Origin: JBBIIC01 sp037446725
GTDB lineage: Bacteria; Actinomycetota; Coriobacteriia; Anaerosomatales; SLCP01
DNA length: 51,301 nucleotides
Reading direction: 5' to 3'
Assembly: GCA_037446725.1 (NCBI GenBank)
Contig: JBBIIC010000016.1
Span: 1-51,301 of the forward strand
A program made the translations under genes and the position numbers. Below, one piece after another: positions 1 through 6,243 of this stretch. The stretch's first letter is position 1, and the number at the start of each line of letters is the position of its first letter. The notes beneath the pieces are model-generated. The model did not search any database. It had not been told where the DNA came from and was given only the letters and a program-made list of their open reading frames with translations.

Positions 1-506
1 CTCATGAGCAGCATGTCGTAGAGCTCCTGGGCGTTCTCGGCATGCAGCATGATCATTCCGGTGTCGAGCAGGAAACCCATCTCGATGGTGTCGGGCTGGA
101 TGGTCAGCGGTGCGTTGACGCCGCGGGTCATGAACGCCATGACGATCGGCATGCGCGATCCCGCCCACAAGGGGAAGTTCTCGAAGGCGCGAAGCGTGCC
201 CGGACCGCATGTGGCCGTGAAGGTGCGGACGCCGGCCATCGCCGCACCGGCGACCTGGGACATGACCGCGAACTCGTTCTCTCCGCGGAAGTACTCCTTG
301 ACGTAGCCCTCGGCGTAGAGGTCGCCGACCAGGTGCATGCTCTCGCTTTGCGGCGTAATCGGGTATGAGATAGCCATGTCGATGTTGGCTCGGCGGACCG
401 CCTCTCGCACCGCCTCGCTCCCGGTCATGTAGCGCTCTTCGCGCTCCGCCTCGAAGAGCATGTACGAAGCAGAAACCTCTCTCAGCTCGGGACGTGTGAC
501 ACCCAT
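1..506 (-). CDS. porA: 2-oxoacid:ferredoxin oxidoreductase alpha subunit, cut by window edge
   Basis: N-terminal 168 residues of a PorA-type subunit, which with beta and gamma/delta partners oxidatively decarboxylates pyruvate or another 2-oxoacid to an acyl-CoA and reduces ferredoxin in the cytoplasm. The family pattern is visible: YPITP at residues 48-52, GENEF at 75-79, and the glycine-rich stretch with ATCGPGT near 98-104. The ATG at 506 has GGGAGGTG about 10 bases upstream and lies 3 bases after the stop of the upstream gene, so the two form one operon. The remainder, probably followed by the TPP-binding beta subunit, is outside the window. Pyruvate, 2-oxoglutarate or isovalerate specificity cannot be decided from this half. 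Confidence 0.82.
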   Translation of the reverse strand, partial: MGVTRPELREVSASYMLFEAEREERYMTGSEAVREAVRRANIDMAISYPITPQSESMHLVGDLYAEGYVKEYFRGENEFAVMSQVAGAAMAGVRTFTATCGPGTLRAFENFPLWAGSRMPIVMAFMTRGVNAPLTIQPDTIEMGFLLDTGMIMLHAENAQELYDMLLM

Positions 507-509
507 CGA

Positions 510-1094
510 CTAAGCACCTCCCGTGTTCTTGAGATTCCTCACGGCCGCAAGAAGCGTTGCCAGCACGTCGTTGTTCGCCGCTCTCAGCGAAGCGTTCGCC
601 TCTTCGTGTCCGTCTTCGGCGCAGAGGGCGACTGTGTAACAGGACGTGCCGCCTCGGATGATCTTCAGAGCAAGGTTGGCCTGATGGCAGTGGACGCCGA
701 TGAAGACGCCGACGTCGATCTTGTTGTGCCAGATCGTCAGGTTGGGGTGATTCGGGTTGATCTCGACCGCGGGATCGATCTTCGGATACTTGGGACGGTA
801 GTCGGGCATGGGGATGATCTTGGCCCGGACTTCGTCAGCGAGCTCCCGCACCAGCCGCCCCCGTTCGATCGCGTACTCGCTCGTCTTCCACAAGAGCAAG
901 GGTCCCGGGAAGAACGTCGGGTTCTTGGCTGAAGTCAGCCGTTCGGCGATGGTCTGGAGTCCCTGTTCGAGGGGGACGCAGGCACCTTCGACTATCGCCT
1001 CTCCCTCCGAGGGCATCCGCACGCCATGCATCACGGCCGCAGGCGGCAGGTATCCTTCAGGTCCTACCAGGACTTTGTAGGGGTTTGGCATCAT
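510..1094 (-). CDS. CODH/ACS epsilon-like (CO_dh family) protein, partner of porA
   Basis: 194 residues. The body resembles the CO dehydrogenase epsilon (CdhB, often labelled beta) family with a Rossmann/DHS-like fold: a central segment ending VGVFIGVHCHQANLAL, then GGTSCYTVALCAED and a helical C-terminus. In that family the subunit accompanies carbonyl-branch or 2-oxoacid redox enzymes. The chosen ATG (first of two tandem ATGs) has GGAGGA 7 bases upstream; an upstream GTG would add ten unlikely residues. It lies directly before porA with a 3-base gap, so it probably works with that oxidoreductase. Family assignment is from recalled pattern only; no CODH catalytic gene is in view. Confidence 0.6.
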   Translation of the reverse strand: MMPNPYKVLVGPEGYLPPAAVMHGVRMPSEGEAIVEGACVPLEQGLQTIAERLTSAKNPTFFPGPLLLWKTSEYAIERGRLVRELADEVRAKIIPMPDYRPKYPKIDPAVEINPNHPNLTIWHNKIDVGVFIGVHCHQANLALKIIRGGTSCYTVALCAEDGHEEANASLRAANNDVLATLLAAVRNLKNTGGA

Positions 1095-1266
1095 GGGCGC
1101 TCCTCCTGCCTCACGTACCGACACTGAAAGGCACTCTCGAGACGAGCATCGGACCGTACGGCGGCCCGTCTCGACTGTGAGTCGCGACTATCCCTTCTTA
1201 CTGCCCTCTCGTCAAGTTCGGCGAGCGAGCAGCCCATCTGCCCCGGGTCGGTTCGAGCTCTGCGCC

Positions 1267-1302
1267 TTGACTCTCAAACACTGATTTGATTACTCTCGAC
1301 AT
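1267..1302 (+). promoter_or_regulatory. Promoter with inverted-repeat operator for arsR-hgcAB, probably leaderless
   Basis: TTGACT (1267-1272) and TTACTC (1290-1295) are separated by 17 bases. The inverted repeat TCAAA (1274-1278) / TTTGA (1285-1289) fills the spacer, where an ArsR-type repressor would block polymerase. The ATG of arsR begins 8 bases after the -10 box and no Shine-Dalgarno sequence precedes it, so the transcript may start at or next to the A of the ATG. The -10 match is only fair; the operator is inferred. Confidence 0.4.
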
Positions 1303-1623
1303 ATGAACACCTCTGCGCTCGAATCCCTCGCCGACCCGCGCCGTGCCGCGATCCTGGAACTGCTCGCCGACGGTGAGCGGTGCCTGTGCGAGGTGTCAGC
1401 TGCTCTCGGCATCTCCGACGCGCTCGCATCTCACCACGTCAAGCGGCTACGCGGATCGGGTCTGGTCGTCGCCGAGCGCCGCGGCGTGTGGCTTCACTGC
1501 CGGCTCGCTCCCGACACCCTCTCGCAGCTTGCCGCCGAGATCGAGGGGCTTGCGGCACGGGCCCGCGACGCGAGACCGGCCGTCACGACGTGCTGCGCGC
1601 GGCCCGCAAGGGGGCAGGCGTGA
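1303..1623 (+). CDS. arsR: ArsR/SmtB-family metalloregulator, first gene of the hgcAB operon
   Basis: 106-residue winged-helix repressor. Residues 5-70 form the ArsR fold, with a recognition region around SDALASHHVKRL (38-49). ERCLCEV puts Cys27 and Cys29 at the place of the As(III)-binding Cys-x-Cys of classic ArsR proteins; Cys66 and a C-terminal Cys97-Cys98 pair could add thiol ligands. The stop overlaps the GTG start of hgcA by four bases (GTGA), so translation is coupled. ArsR-like genes next to hgcAB are known in other mercury methylators. The effector here (arsenite, Hg or another soft metal) cannot be read from sequence. No ribosome site is visible, which fits a leaderless mRNA. Confidence 0.88.
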   Translation: MNTSALESLADPRRAAILELLADGERCLCEVSAALGISDALASHHVKRLRGSGLVVAERRGVWLHCRLAPDTLSQLAAEIEGLAARARDARPAVTTCCARPARGQA

Positions 1624-2693
1624 GCGAGTGTTGCGCTCCCGCGTGCTGCCGCGAGCAGGGTGAAGCATACGAATACGGGCCCGAGCCCTACATCGCCGGC
1701 TCGGTCCACACGCTCCTAGGCGCGGTTCCCGTTGTCAGCACGGCTCTCACCGCCGGCGATCGCGCTGGCGCACTGCTGGTCCGCCTCGGCTTCGGCCGGA
1801 GCGACTTCCGCGTCAGGCCCGGGCTCTACGCGATCGGGCGGCCCGACGACCGCTCTTCCGTCCTCGTGACCGCCAACTACAAGCTGTCCTTCGACGCGCT
1901 GCGAAGCGCGCTGGCCGGCCGCGATGCCTGGCTCCTCGTCCTCGACACCCGCGGAGTCAACGTGTGGTGCGCCGCCGGCAAGGGCACGTTCGGGACCGAC
2001 GAGCTGGTGCGTCGCATCCGGGAAACCGGACTCGACAACGTCGTCGGCCACTTCACGCTCGTCCTGCCGCAGCTCGGCGCCCCGGGCGTGGCAGCACACG
2101 AGGTGCGCGCCGCAACCGGGTTCAGGGTTGCCTACGGGCCGGTGCGCGCCGCCGACCTCCCCGCATTCATCGACGCCGGGATGCGAGCGACTGCCGAGAT
2201 GCGCCGGGTGCGCTTCGGCGTCCGCGACCGGATCGTGGTCGCCGCCGTCGAGCTTGCGGTGCTGCGGGATCCACGCGTTGTGGGCGGCTCGGCCGCGGTT
2301 GTCGTGGCCGCGGCACTCGGCCTGGTCGCGTGGGATGTCGCGGTCCTGACGCTCGTGGCGGGCCTGCTCGCAGTACTCGCGGGTGCGATCGTCGTGCCAG
2401 TTGCGCTCCCCTGGATCCCCGGACGGATGTTCGCCCTGAAGGGAGCGGTTGTCGGGGCGCTCTCAGGTGCGCTGCTCGCGGCATTCGCAAAGGACGCGCT
2501 CGACGCGGCAGGTTCGCTCGCACTCGTCCTCGGCATGACGTCCCTCGCCTCGTTCACCGCGATGAACTTCACCGGCTCGAGCACGTTCACTTCACTTTCC
2601 GGCGTGCTCTGGGAGATGCGGCGGGCGGTGCCGCTCCAGGCCGTCGCCGGCGCGACGGCTCTAATGGCCCTCGTCGTGTCGGCTATCTGGTAG
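1620..2693 (+). CDS. hgcA: HgcA, corrinoid protein of mercury methylation
   Basis: 357 residues, within the usual length range. HgcA carries a corrinoid that transfers a methyl group to Hg(II), giving methylmercury. The globular corrinoid-binding domain (about 20-205) holds the invariant cap-helix motif NVWCAAGK at 114-121; Cys117 is the expected lower cobalt ligand. The C-terminal half (about 220-355) is a multi-helix membrane domain and contains the conserved segment NFTGSSTFTSLSGVLWEMR. The GTG start overlaps the arsR stop (GTGA). The N-terminus starts SECCAPACC, with Cys4, 5, 9 and 10 before the conserved domain, an unusual cysteine-rich lead. hgcB follows after 8 bases. The full motif and the hgcB neighbour exclude an ordinary CdhD/AcsC corrinoid protein. 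Confidence 0.95.
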   Translation: MSECCAPACCREQGEAYEYGPEPYIAGSVHTLLGAVPVVSTALTAGDRAGALLVRLGFGRSDFRVRPGLYAIGRPDDRSSVLVTANYKLSFDALRSALAGRDAWLLVLDTRGVNVWCAAGKGTFGTDELVRRIRETGLDNVVGHFTLVLPQLGAPGVAAHEVRAATGFRVAYGPVRAADLPAFIDAGMRATAEMRRVRFGVRDRIVVAAVELAVLRDPRVVGGSAAVVVAAALGLVAWDVAVLTLVAGLLAVLAGAIVVPVALPWIPGRMFALKGAVVGALSGALLAAFAKDALDAAGSLALVLGMTSLASFTAMNFTGSSTFTSLSGVLWEMRRAVPLQAVAGATALMALVVSAIW

Positions 2694-2701
2694 GAGCCGT
2701 G

Positions 2702-2977
2702 GTGACAGGCCTTCGCTACATCGAAGGGGTCGTGACGCTCGAACTCGATGCCGGGGCGTGCACGGGATGCCGGATGTGCGTGGCTGTCTGCCCGCACGCG
2801 GTACTCCAGATGGCGGACCGGTGCGTCCGGATCGTCGACCGGGACGCCTGCATCGAGTGCGGCGCGTGCGCCCGCAACTGCCCGAGCGGCGCGCTCGCCG
2901 TCGACCCGGGGGTGGGCTGCGCCGCGGCGGTCATCAAGGGCTGGCTCACCGGCTCCGAACCGACCTGCGACTGCTGA
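2702..2977 (+). CDS. hgcB: HgcB, 2[4Fe-4S] ferredoxin of mercury methylation
   Basis: 91-residue ferredoxin that returns the HgcA corrinoid to the Co(I) state and is thought to pass Hg(II) to it. Two cluster motifs: Cys20, 23, 26, 30 and Cys50, 53, 56, 60, the second reading CIECGAC as in known HgcB proteins. Cys73 in VGCA is at the strictly conserved extra-cysteine position. The C-terminus ends Cys89-Asp-Cys91, against the vicinal Cys pair of model HgcB proteins. The GTG start is set by AGGAG at 2692-2696, overlapping the hgcA stop, with a 5-base spacer. A strong hairpin follows within 30 bases, so arsR-hgcA-hgcB is a closed three-gene operon. Confidence 0.95.
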   Translation: MTGLRYIEGVVTLELDAGACTGCRMCVAVCPHAVLQMADRCVRIVDRDACIECGACARNCPSGALAVDPGVGCAAAVIKGWLTGSEPTCDC

Positions 2978-3003
2978 GCCCGAGCGCGTCTCCGGAAACG
3001 CGA

Positions 3004-3032
3004 ACGCCCGCCGGGGATCCCCCGGCGGGCGT
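3004..3032. terminator. Bidirectional terminator between hgcB and rubrerythrin
   Basis: A perfect 13-bp stem (3004-3016 with 3020-3032) and a 3-base ATC loop, very GC-rich, followed by CTT. It lies between convergent genes and could end both. Confidence 0.8.
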
Positions 3033-3059
3033 CTTGGCGCACCTGTCTGGCAGCGTCGC

Positions 3060-3632
3060 CTAGTAGTTCTCGGCGAGCACCTCGAAGTACTTCTTCGCGT
3101 GCTGGCACGACGGGCAGAGGTCGGGAGCCTCGGGGCCCTCGTGGACGTACCCGCAGTTGCGGCAGTGCCACTTGGTGGTCTCCGTGCCCTTGAACACGAC
3201 GCCCTTCACAACGTTGTCCTGGAGCTTGCGATAGCGCGCCTCGTGGAACGCCTCGACCTTCGCAATCTCGCGGAACGACGCGGCGACCTGCGGGAAGCCT
3301 TCTGCATCGGCCACGTCGGCGAAGTCCGGGTAAAGCGTGCCCCACTCCATGAGCTCGCCCTCGGCGGCGTGCAGGAGGTTCTCGGCCGTGGTGCCGAGCT
3401 TGCCGGCAGGATACGAAGCCGTGATCTCGACCTCGCCGCCCTCGAGATGCTTGTAGAAGACCTTCGCGTGCTCGCGCTCGTTCTCGGCGGTTTCGATGAA
3501 CAGCGCCGCGATCTGCTCGTAGCCTTCCTTCTTAGCGATGGAGGCGTAGAAGGTGTAGCGGTTGCGCGCCTGGGACTCTCCGGCGAACGCCTTGAGCAGG
3601 TTCTGCTCGGTACGGGTGCCCTTGATGCTCAT
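3060..3632 (-). CDS. rbr: Rubrerythrin
   Basis: 190-residue non-haem iron peroxidase that reduces hydrogen peroxide to water in anaerobes. The N-terminal ferritin-like diiron domain (about 1-145) includes EQNLLKAFAGESQARNRY and a later ENEREHAKVFYKHL helix. The C-terminal rubredoxin-like domain carries CRNCGYVHEG and CPSCQH as the Fe(Cys)4 site. The ATG at 3632 follows AGGGAGGA; longer frames upstream lack a site. A PerR-type box lies about 50 bases upstream and the perR gene is next on the same strand, so peroxide-controlled expression is likely. Confidence 0.95.
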   Translation of the reverse strand: MSIKGTRTEQNLLKAFAGESQARNRYTFYASIAKKEGYEQIAALFIETAENEREHAKVFYKHLEGGEVEITASYPAGKLGTTAENLLHAAEGELMEWGTLYPDFADVADAEGFPQVAASFREIAKVEAFHEARYRKLQDNVVKGVVFKGTETTKWHCRNCGYVHEGPEAPDLCPSCQHAKKYFEVLAENY

Positions 3633-3680
3633 GCAGTCCTCCCTGTCGATCGGTGTCGGTATCTGACGATGATCATATTT

Positions 3681-3693
3681 CATAATGATTATG
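3681..3693 (-). promoter_or_regulatory. PerR/Fur box upstream of rubrerythrin
   Basis: CATAATGATTATG is a perfect 6-1-6 inverted repeat. It matches the core of the Bacillus PerR consensus TTATAATNATTATAA at nearly all central positions and stands out as an AT-rich island in GC-rich DNA. A second short palindrome ATGATCAT lies at 3669-3676. It sits between perR and rbr, 49 bases before the rbr start. Confidence 0.72.
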
Positions 3694-3779
3694 TCATGGA
3701 CACGTCGCTGATGATATCCCACCAGGCAGGCGGGCTCAAACGTACGAGCGCGTTACGTGATGGTCCGGCGTCGTCTGGC

Positions 3780-4244
3780 TCAGTGGCGACGGCACGCGGG
3801 GCACAGCCCCCGTAGTTCGACCGAGGCCCGCGTCACGAACCACTCCTGCGGCCCCTCGATCGACGCCCGGTCTATCGCGCGCTTGGTCCGGGGGTCGACC
3901 TCGATGTCGACGATCCGCCCGCACGAGTCGCAGACGGCGTGCCCGTGCGGCGCCACGTCCGCATCGAACCGCGTGCGGCCGTCGGCTCCACTCAATCGCA
4001 AGACCAGACCCGTGTCGACCAGGCGGTTGAGGTTCTGGTAGACGGTCGCCACCCCTATCTCGGCGCCGGTCTCGCGCAGTGCTGCGGTAATCTGCTCGGC
4101 GCTCGGATGGCTGTCGGTTGACCTGAGGTAGGACAGTATGAGGCAGCGCGCGGAGGTGGGACGTAGCCCGCGAGCACGAAGGGCGGCGGTGACGTCCTGA
4201 TCGTATACCGCCGTGTCGCGCCCGGTGCCTGCTGTGCGTGACAT
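3780..4244 (-). CDS. perR: PerR-type Fur-family peroxide regulator
   Basis: 154-residue repressor. The winged helix covers about 15-90 (GVATVYQNLNRLVD). Metal ligands fit PerR: His46, Asp94 (RFD), His100, His102 and Asp113 (IVD); Fur proteins usually have Glu in the last position. Structural zinc Cys105/108 and Cys148/151 are present. In PerR, Fe-catalysed oxidation of the ligand histidines releases DNA. The ATG at 4244 follows GGAGCGAG; the upstream ATG lacks a site. A matching operator lies in front of the neighbouring rubrerythrin gene. PerR versus Fur is inferred from the Asp ligand, the box and the neighbour. Confidence 0.82.
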   Translation of the reverse strand: MSRTAGTGRDTAVYDQDVTAALRARGLRPTSARCLILSYLRSTDSHPSAEQITAALRETGAEIGVATVYQNLNRLVDTGLVLRLSGADGRTRFDADVAPHGHAVCDSCGRIVDIEVDPRTKRAIDRASIEGPQEWFVTRASVELRGLCPACRRH

Positions 4245-4348
4245 TCTCGCTCCAGAATCCGTTGTGGCTTGTCCCAGACCATAGCAGGTGACACACCCCT
4301 GCGTCACTTCGGGCCGGGGTGGCTCCCGGGCCCGCCGACTCGCCTCGG

Positions 4349-5221
4349 CTACCTGACGATCTTACTGATCGGGAATTCGAGGATGTCCTCAGCTCCCGCG
4401 GCTTTCAGCCGCGGGATGAGCACGTTGACGGTGTTCTTGTCGGCAACGGTCGTGACCGCGTAGTCCTCGCACCCGAAGAGCTTGTTGACGGTGGGCCGCT
4501 TCATCGCGGGTAGCTCAGCGATGACCGCCTCGAGCATGTCGTGCGGGACGTTCATCTCGAGCATCACGCGGCCGCGCGCCTCGATGACGCCTAGCAGCAG
4601 CGTGCGGATCTCGTCGATGGCGACGCGCTTCTCCGGATCGTTCCAGGCGTCCCGGTTCGCGAGCAGACGGGTGGTCGAGGTCAGGACGGTGTCGATGATT
4701 TTCAGCCCGTTGCGGCGCAGCGTCGAACCGGTCTCGGTGAGGTCGACGAGCGCGTCCATCAGTTCGGGGACCTTCGCCTCGGTCGCGCCGTAGGAGAACG
4801 AGACGTCGACGTCGATGCCGAGGTCATCGAAGAATGCCTTGGTCACGCGGGGGAACTCGGTCGTGATGCGCGCGCCCGGCTTGATGTCGGCCGCCCGCTC
4901 GACCGGCGAGTCCTGACACACGGCGAGCACCAGCTTCACGACGCCGGCGCCGGTCTTGGCGTAGGGCAGCTCGGCGACCTCGATGACGTCGGCTCCCGAC
5001 TCGGCGACCCAGTCGTGCCCGGAGATGCCGAGGTCGAAGTGGCCGTCTGCAACGTAGAGCGGGATCTCCTGCGGGCGGAGGATCTTCACCCGGTCGATCC
5101 GGTGGTCCGCGATCGTCGGGTTGTACTCCCGGCTCGACTTCTTCACTTCGAGGTCCGCCTGGGAGAACAGCAGTAGCGTCTGCTCCTCGAGGCTTCCTTT
5201 GGGCAGGGCGATCGACAGCAT
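4349..5221 (-). CDS. hisG: ATP phosphoribosyltransferase, long form
   Basis: 290 residues; catalyses the first step of histidine synthesis, ATP + PRPP to phosphoribosyl-ATP. Length and C-terminus match the long HisG form, which needs no HisZ and carries a C-terminal ACT-like domain (about 215-290) for histidine feedback. The start MLSIALPKGSL and the PRPP loop DLTETGSTL (160-168) are typical. ATG at 5221 has GAGGAGG 4 bases upstream; the open frame continues further upstream without a start site. Not beside other his genes here; hisF lies 7 kb away. Confidence 0.95.
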   Translation of the reverse strand: MLSIALPKGSLEEQTLLLFSQADLEVKKSSREYNPTIADHRIDRVKILRPQEIPLYVADGHFDLGISGHDWVAESGADVIEVAELPYAKTGAGVVKLVLAVCQDSPVERAADIKPGARITTEFPRVTKAFFDDLGIDVDVSFSYGATEAKVPELMDALVDLTETGSTLRRNGLKIIDTVLTSTTRLLANRDAWNDPEKRVAIDEIRTLLLGVIEARGRVMLEMNVPHDMLEAVIAELPAMKRPTVNKLFGCEDYAVTTVADKNTVNVLIPRLKAAGAEDILEFPISKIVR

Positions 5222-5345
5222 CACGCCTCCTCGCGCACGGGTGACTCGCTCGCTCACTCTAGCACAGTAGTGCAATGGAGTACCGCTCGCCGAAGACGAT
5301 CGCCCGCGGCGCTCGCGACGGACAAATCGAGGGTAGGAGGACAGT

Positions 5346-5528
5346 GTGACCCTTCCGGGGGAGGCGATCGTCATGACAGAACTACTGCTACGAGCGAAGG
5401 TGGTCGACCTGCCTGACACGAGAGTTCCTCGCAGTGCTGTTCGAAGACTGAGTTGCGCGGGGATGCGTGGCACGGCCCGCCCGTGCGGGTACTATGGGAG
5501 CGTTGCGGCGTGCGTCGACAAGGAGTAG
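5346..5528 (+). CDS. Possible small protein, or truncated gene, before the ACT gene
   Basis: A 60-codon frame with GTG start and AGGAGG (5336-5341) 4 bases upstream, ending 4 bases before the next ATG so that its last codons supply that gene's AAGGAG. The first half (MTELLLRAKVVDLPD from residue 10) looks protein-like and faintly resembles the start of PRC-barrel proteins; the second half does not. It may be a truncated gene or a leader for the ACT gene. The rest of the 5222-5532 interval shows nothing beyond promoter space for divergent hisG. Confidence 0.3.
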   Translation: MTLPGEAIVMTELLLRAKVVDLPDTRVPRSAVRRLSCAGMRGTARPCGYYGSVAACVDKE

Positions 5529-5532
5529 TCCC

Positions 5533-6072
5533 ATGCGCACCGACATCGTTTTCACGCTCACCGGGCCCGACCGGGTGGGAATCGTCGAGCAGGTCACCTC
5601 CATCATGCTGGAGCTCGGCGCCAACGTGGAGTCGAGCCGGATGGCCCGTCTCGGCGGGGAGTTCGCCATACTCATGCTCGTGTCCGTGCCCGCGAAGCGG
5701 GCGGGTGAGGTCGAGCCGGCCTTCGAAGGGCTCGCCTCGTCCGGGTTCCGCGTCACGGTGCATCCCACCGACCGGACGGCGGCCGAGGCCCACCGGGGAT
5801 GGTTCCGCTACCAGATCGAGGTCCACGGCGCCGACCACGAAGGCATCATCAAGGAGATCGCCGGCGAGCTGGCGCAGCGCGGCATCAACATCGAGTCCGC
5901 CGACACGGGGACGACGCGTGCGCCGGTCAGCGGCACGCCGCTGTTCTCGATGACCGCTCTCGTGGTCGTCCCGCCCGATCTCGATGAGGCCGAGTGGACC
6001 GAGAGCCTGCGCGAGGCCGGGTACCAGGCCAACGTCGGCATCACGGTCACCCCCGTCGACGTGGAGATGTAG
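5533..6072 (+). CDS. Double ACT-domain protein (GcvR-like)
   Basis: 179 residues with two ACT domains: about 3-80 (FTLTGPDRVGIVEQVTSIM) and about 92-175 (VHGADHEGIIKEIAGELA). The layout matches glycine-cleavage repressor GcvR and related amino-acid-sensing proteins, which bind small ligands or other proteins, not DNA. AAGGAG ends 7 bases before the ATG. Its 3' end overlaps the convergent DUF2277 remnant by 26 bases. The ligand cannot be read from sequence. Confidence 0.85.
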   Translation: MRTDIVFTLTGPDRVGIVEQVTSIMLELGANVESSRMARLGGEFAILMLVSVPAKRAGEVEPAFEGLASSGFRVTVHPTDRTAAEAHRGWFRYQIEVHGADHEGIIKEIAGELAQRGINIESADTGTTRAPVSGTPLFSMTALVVVPPDLDEAEWTESLREAGYQANVGITVTPVDVEM

Positions 6073-6241
6073 GCCGCGGCGTCCAGGGATCAGGCCGCTT
6101 CACGCACCATGTGGAGGTGCGGGCGACCGACGGCGAGCGGTACCCGCTCACCTTGCGCACGTACTGGAGTGCGGCCTCGCATACCTCGAGGTCGGTCGCT
6201 GGCGGATCGTAGTTGAAGAGCGTATGGATGTTGCGGCACAC
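6047..6241 (-). pseudogene. DUF2277 protein, C-terminally truncated
   Basis: The first 39 codons (MCRNIHTLFNYDPPATD then LQYVRKVSGY) match the start of the DUF2277 family, a small protein of unknown role normally around 85 residues. After SGYRSPS the match stops and 25 unrelated residues follow, so the conserved second half is missing; neither other frame restores it. The GTG start lies two bases after the purB stop, so it would be co-translated with purB. It runs into the 3' end of the opposite ACT gene. Either a decayed gene or a short variant; truncation is more likely. Confidence 0.6.
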
Positions 6242-6243
6242 CG

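Noticed and set aside
1240..1265. GGTTCGA-like string as part of a tRNA T-arm
   Set aside because: No acceptor stem, anticodon arm or CCA-side pairing surrounds it.
4395..4415. Perfect 9-bp hairpin CCCGCGGCT/AGCCGCGGG with a 3-base loop
   Set aside because: It lies inside the hisG coding sequence (codons for Leu-Lys-Ala-Ala-Gly) and no gene ends there, so it is a by-product of GC-rich codons.
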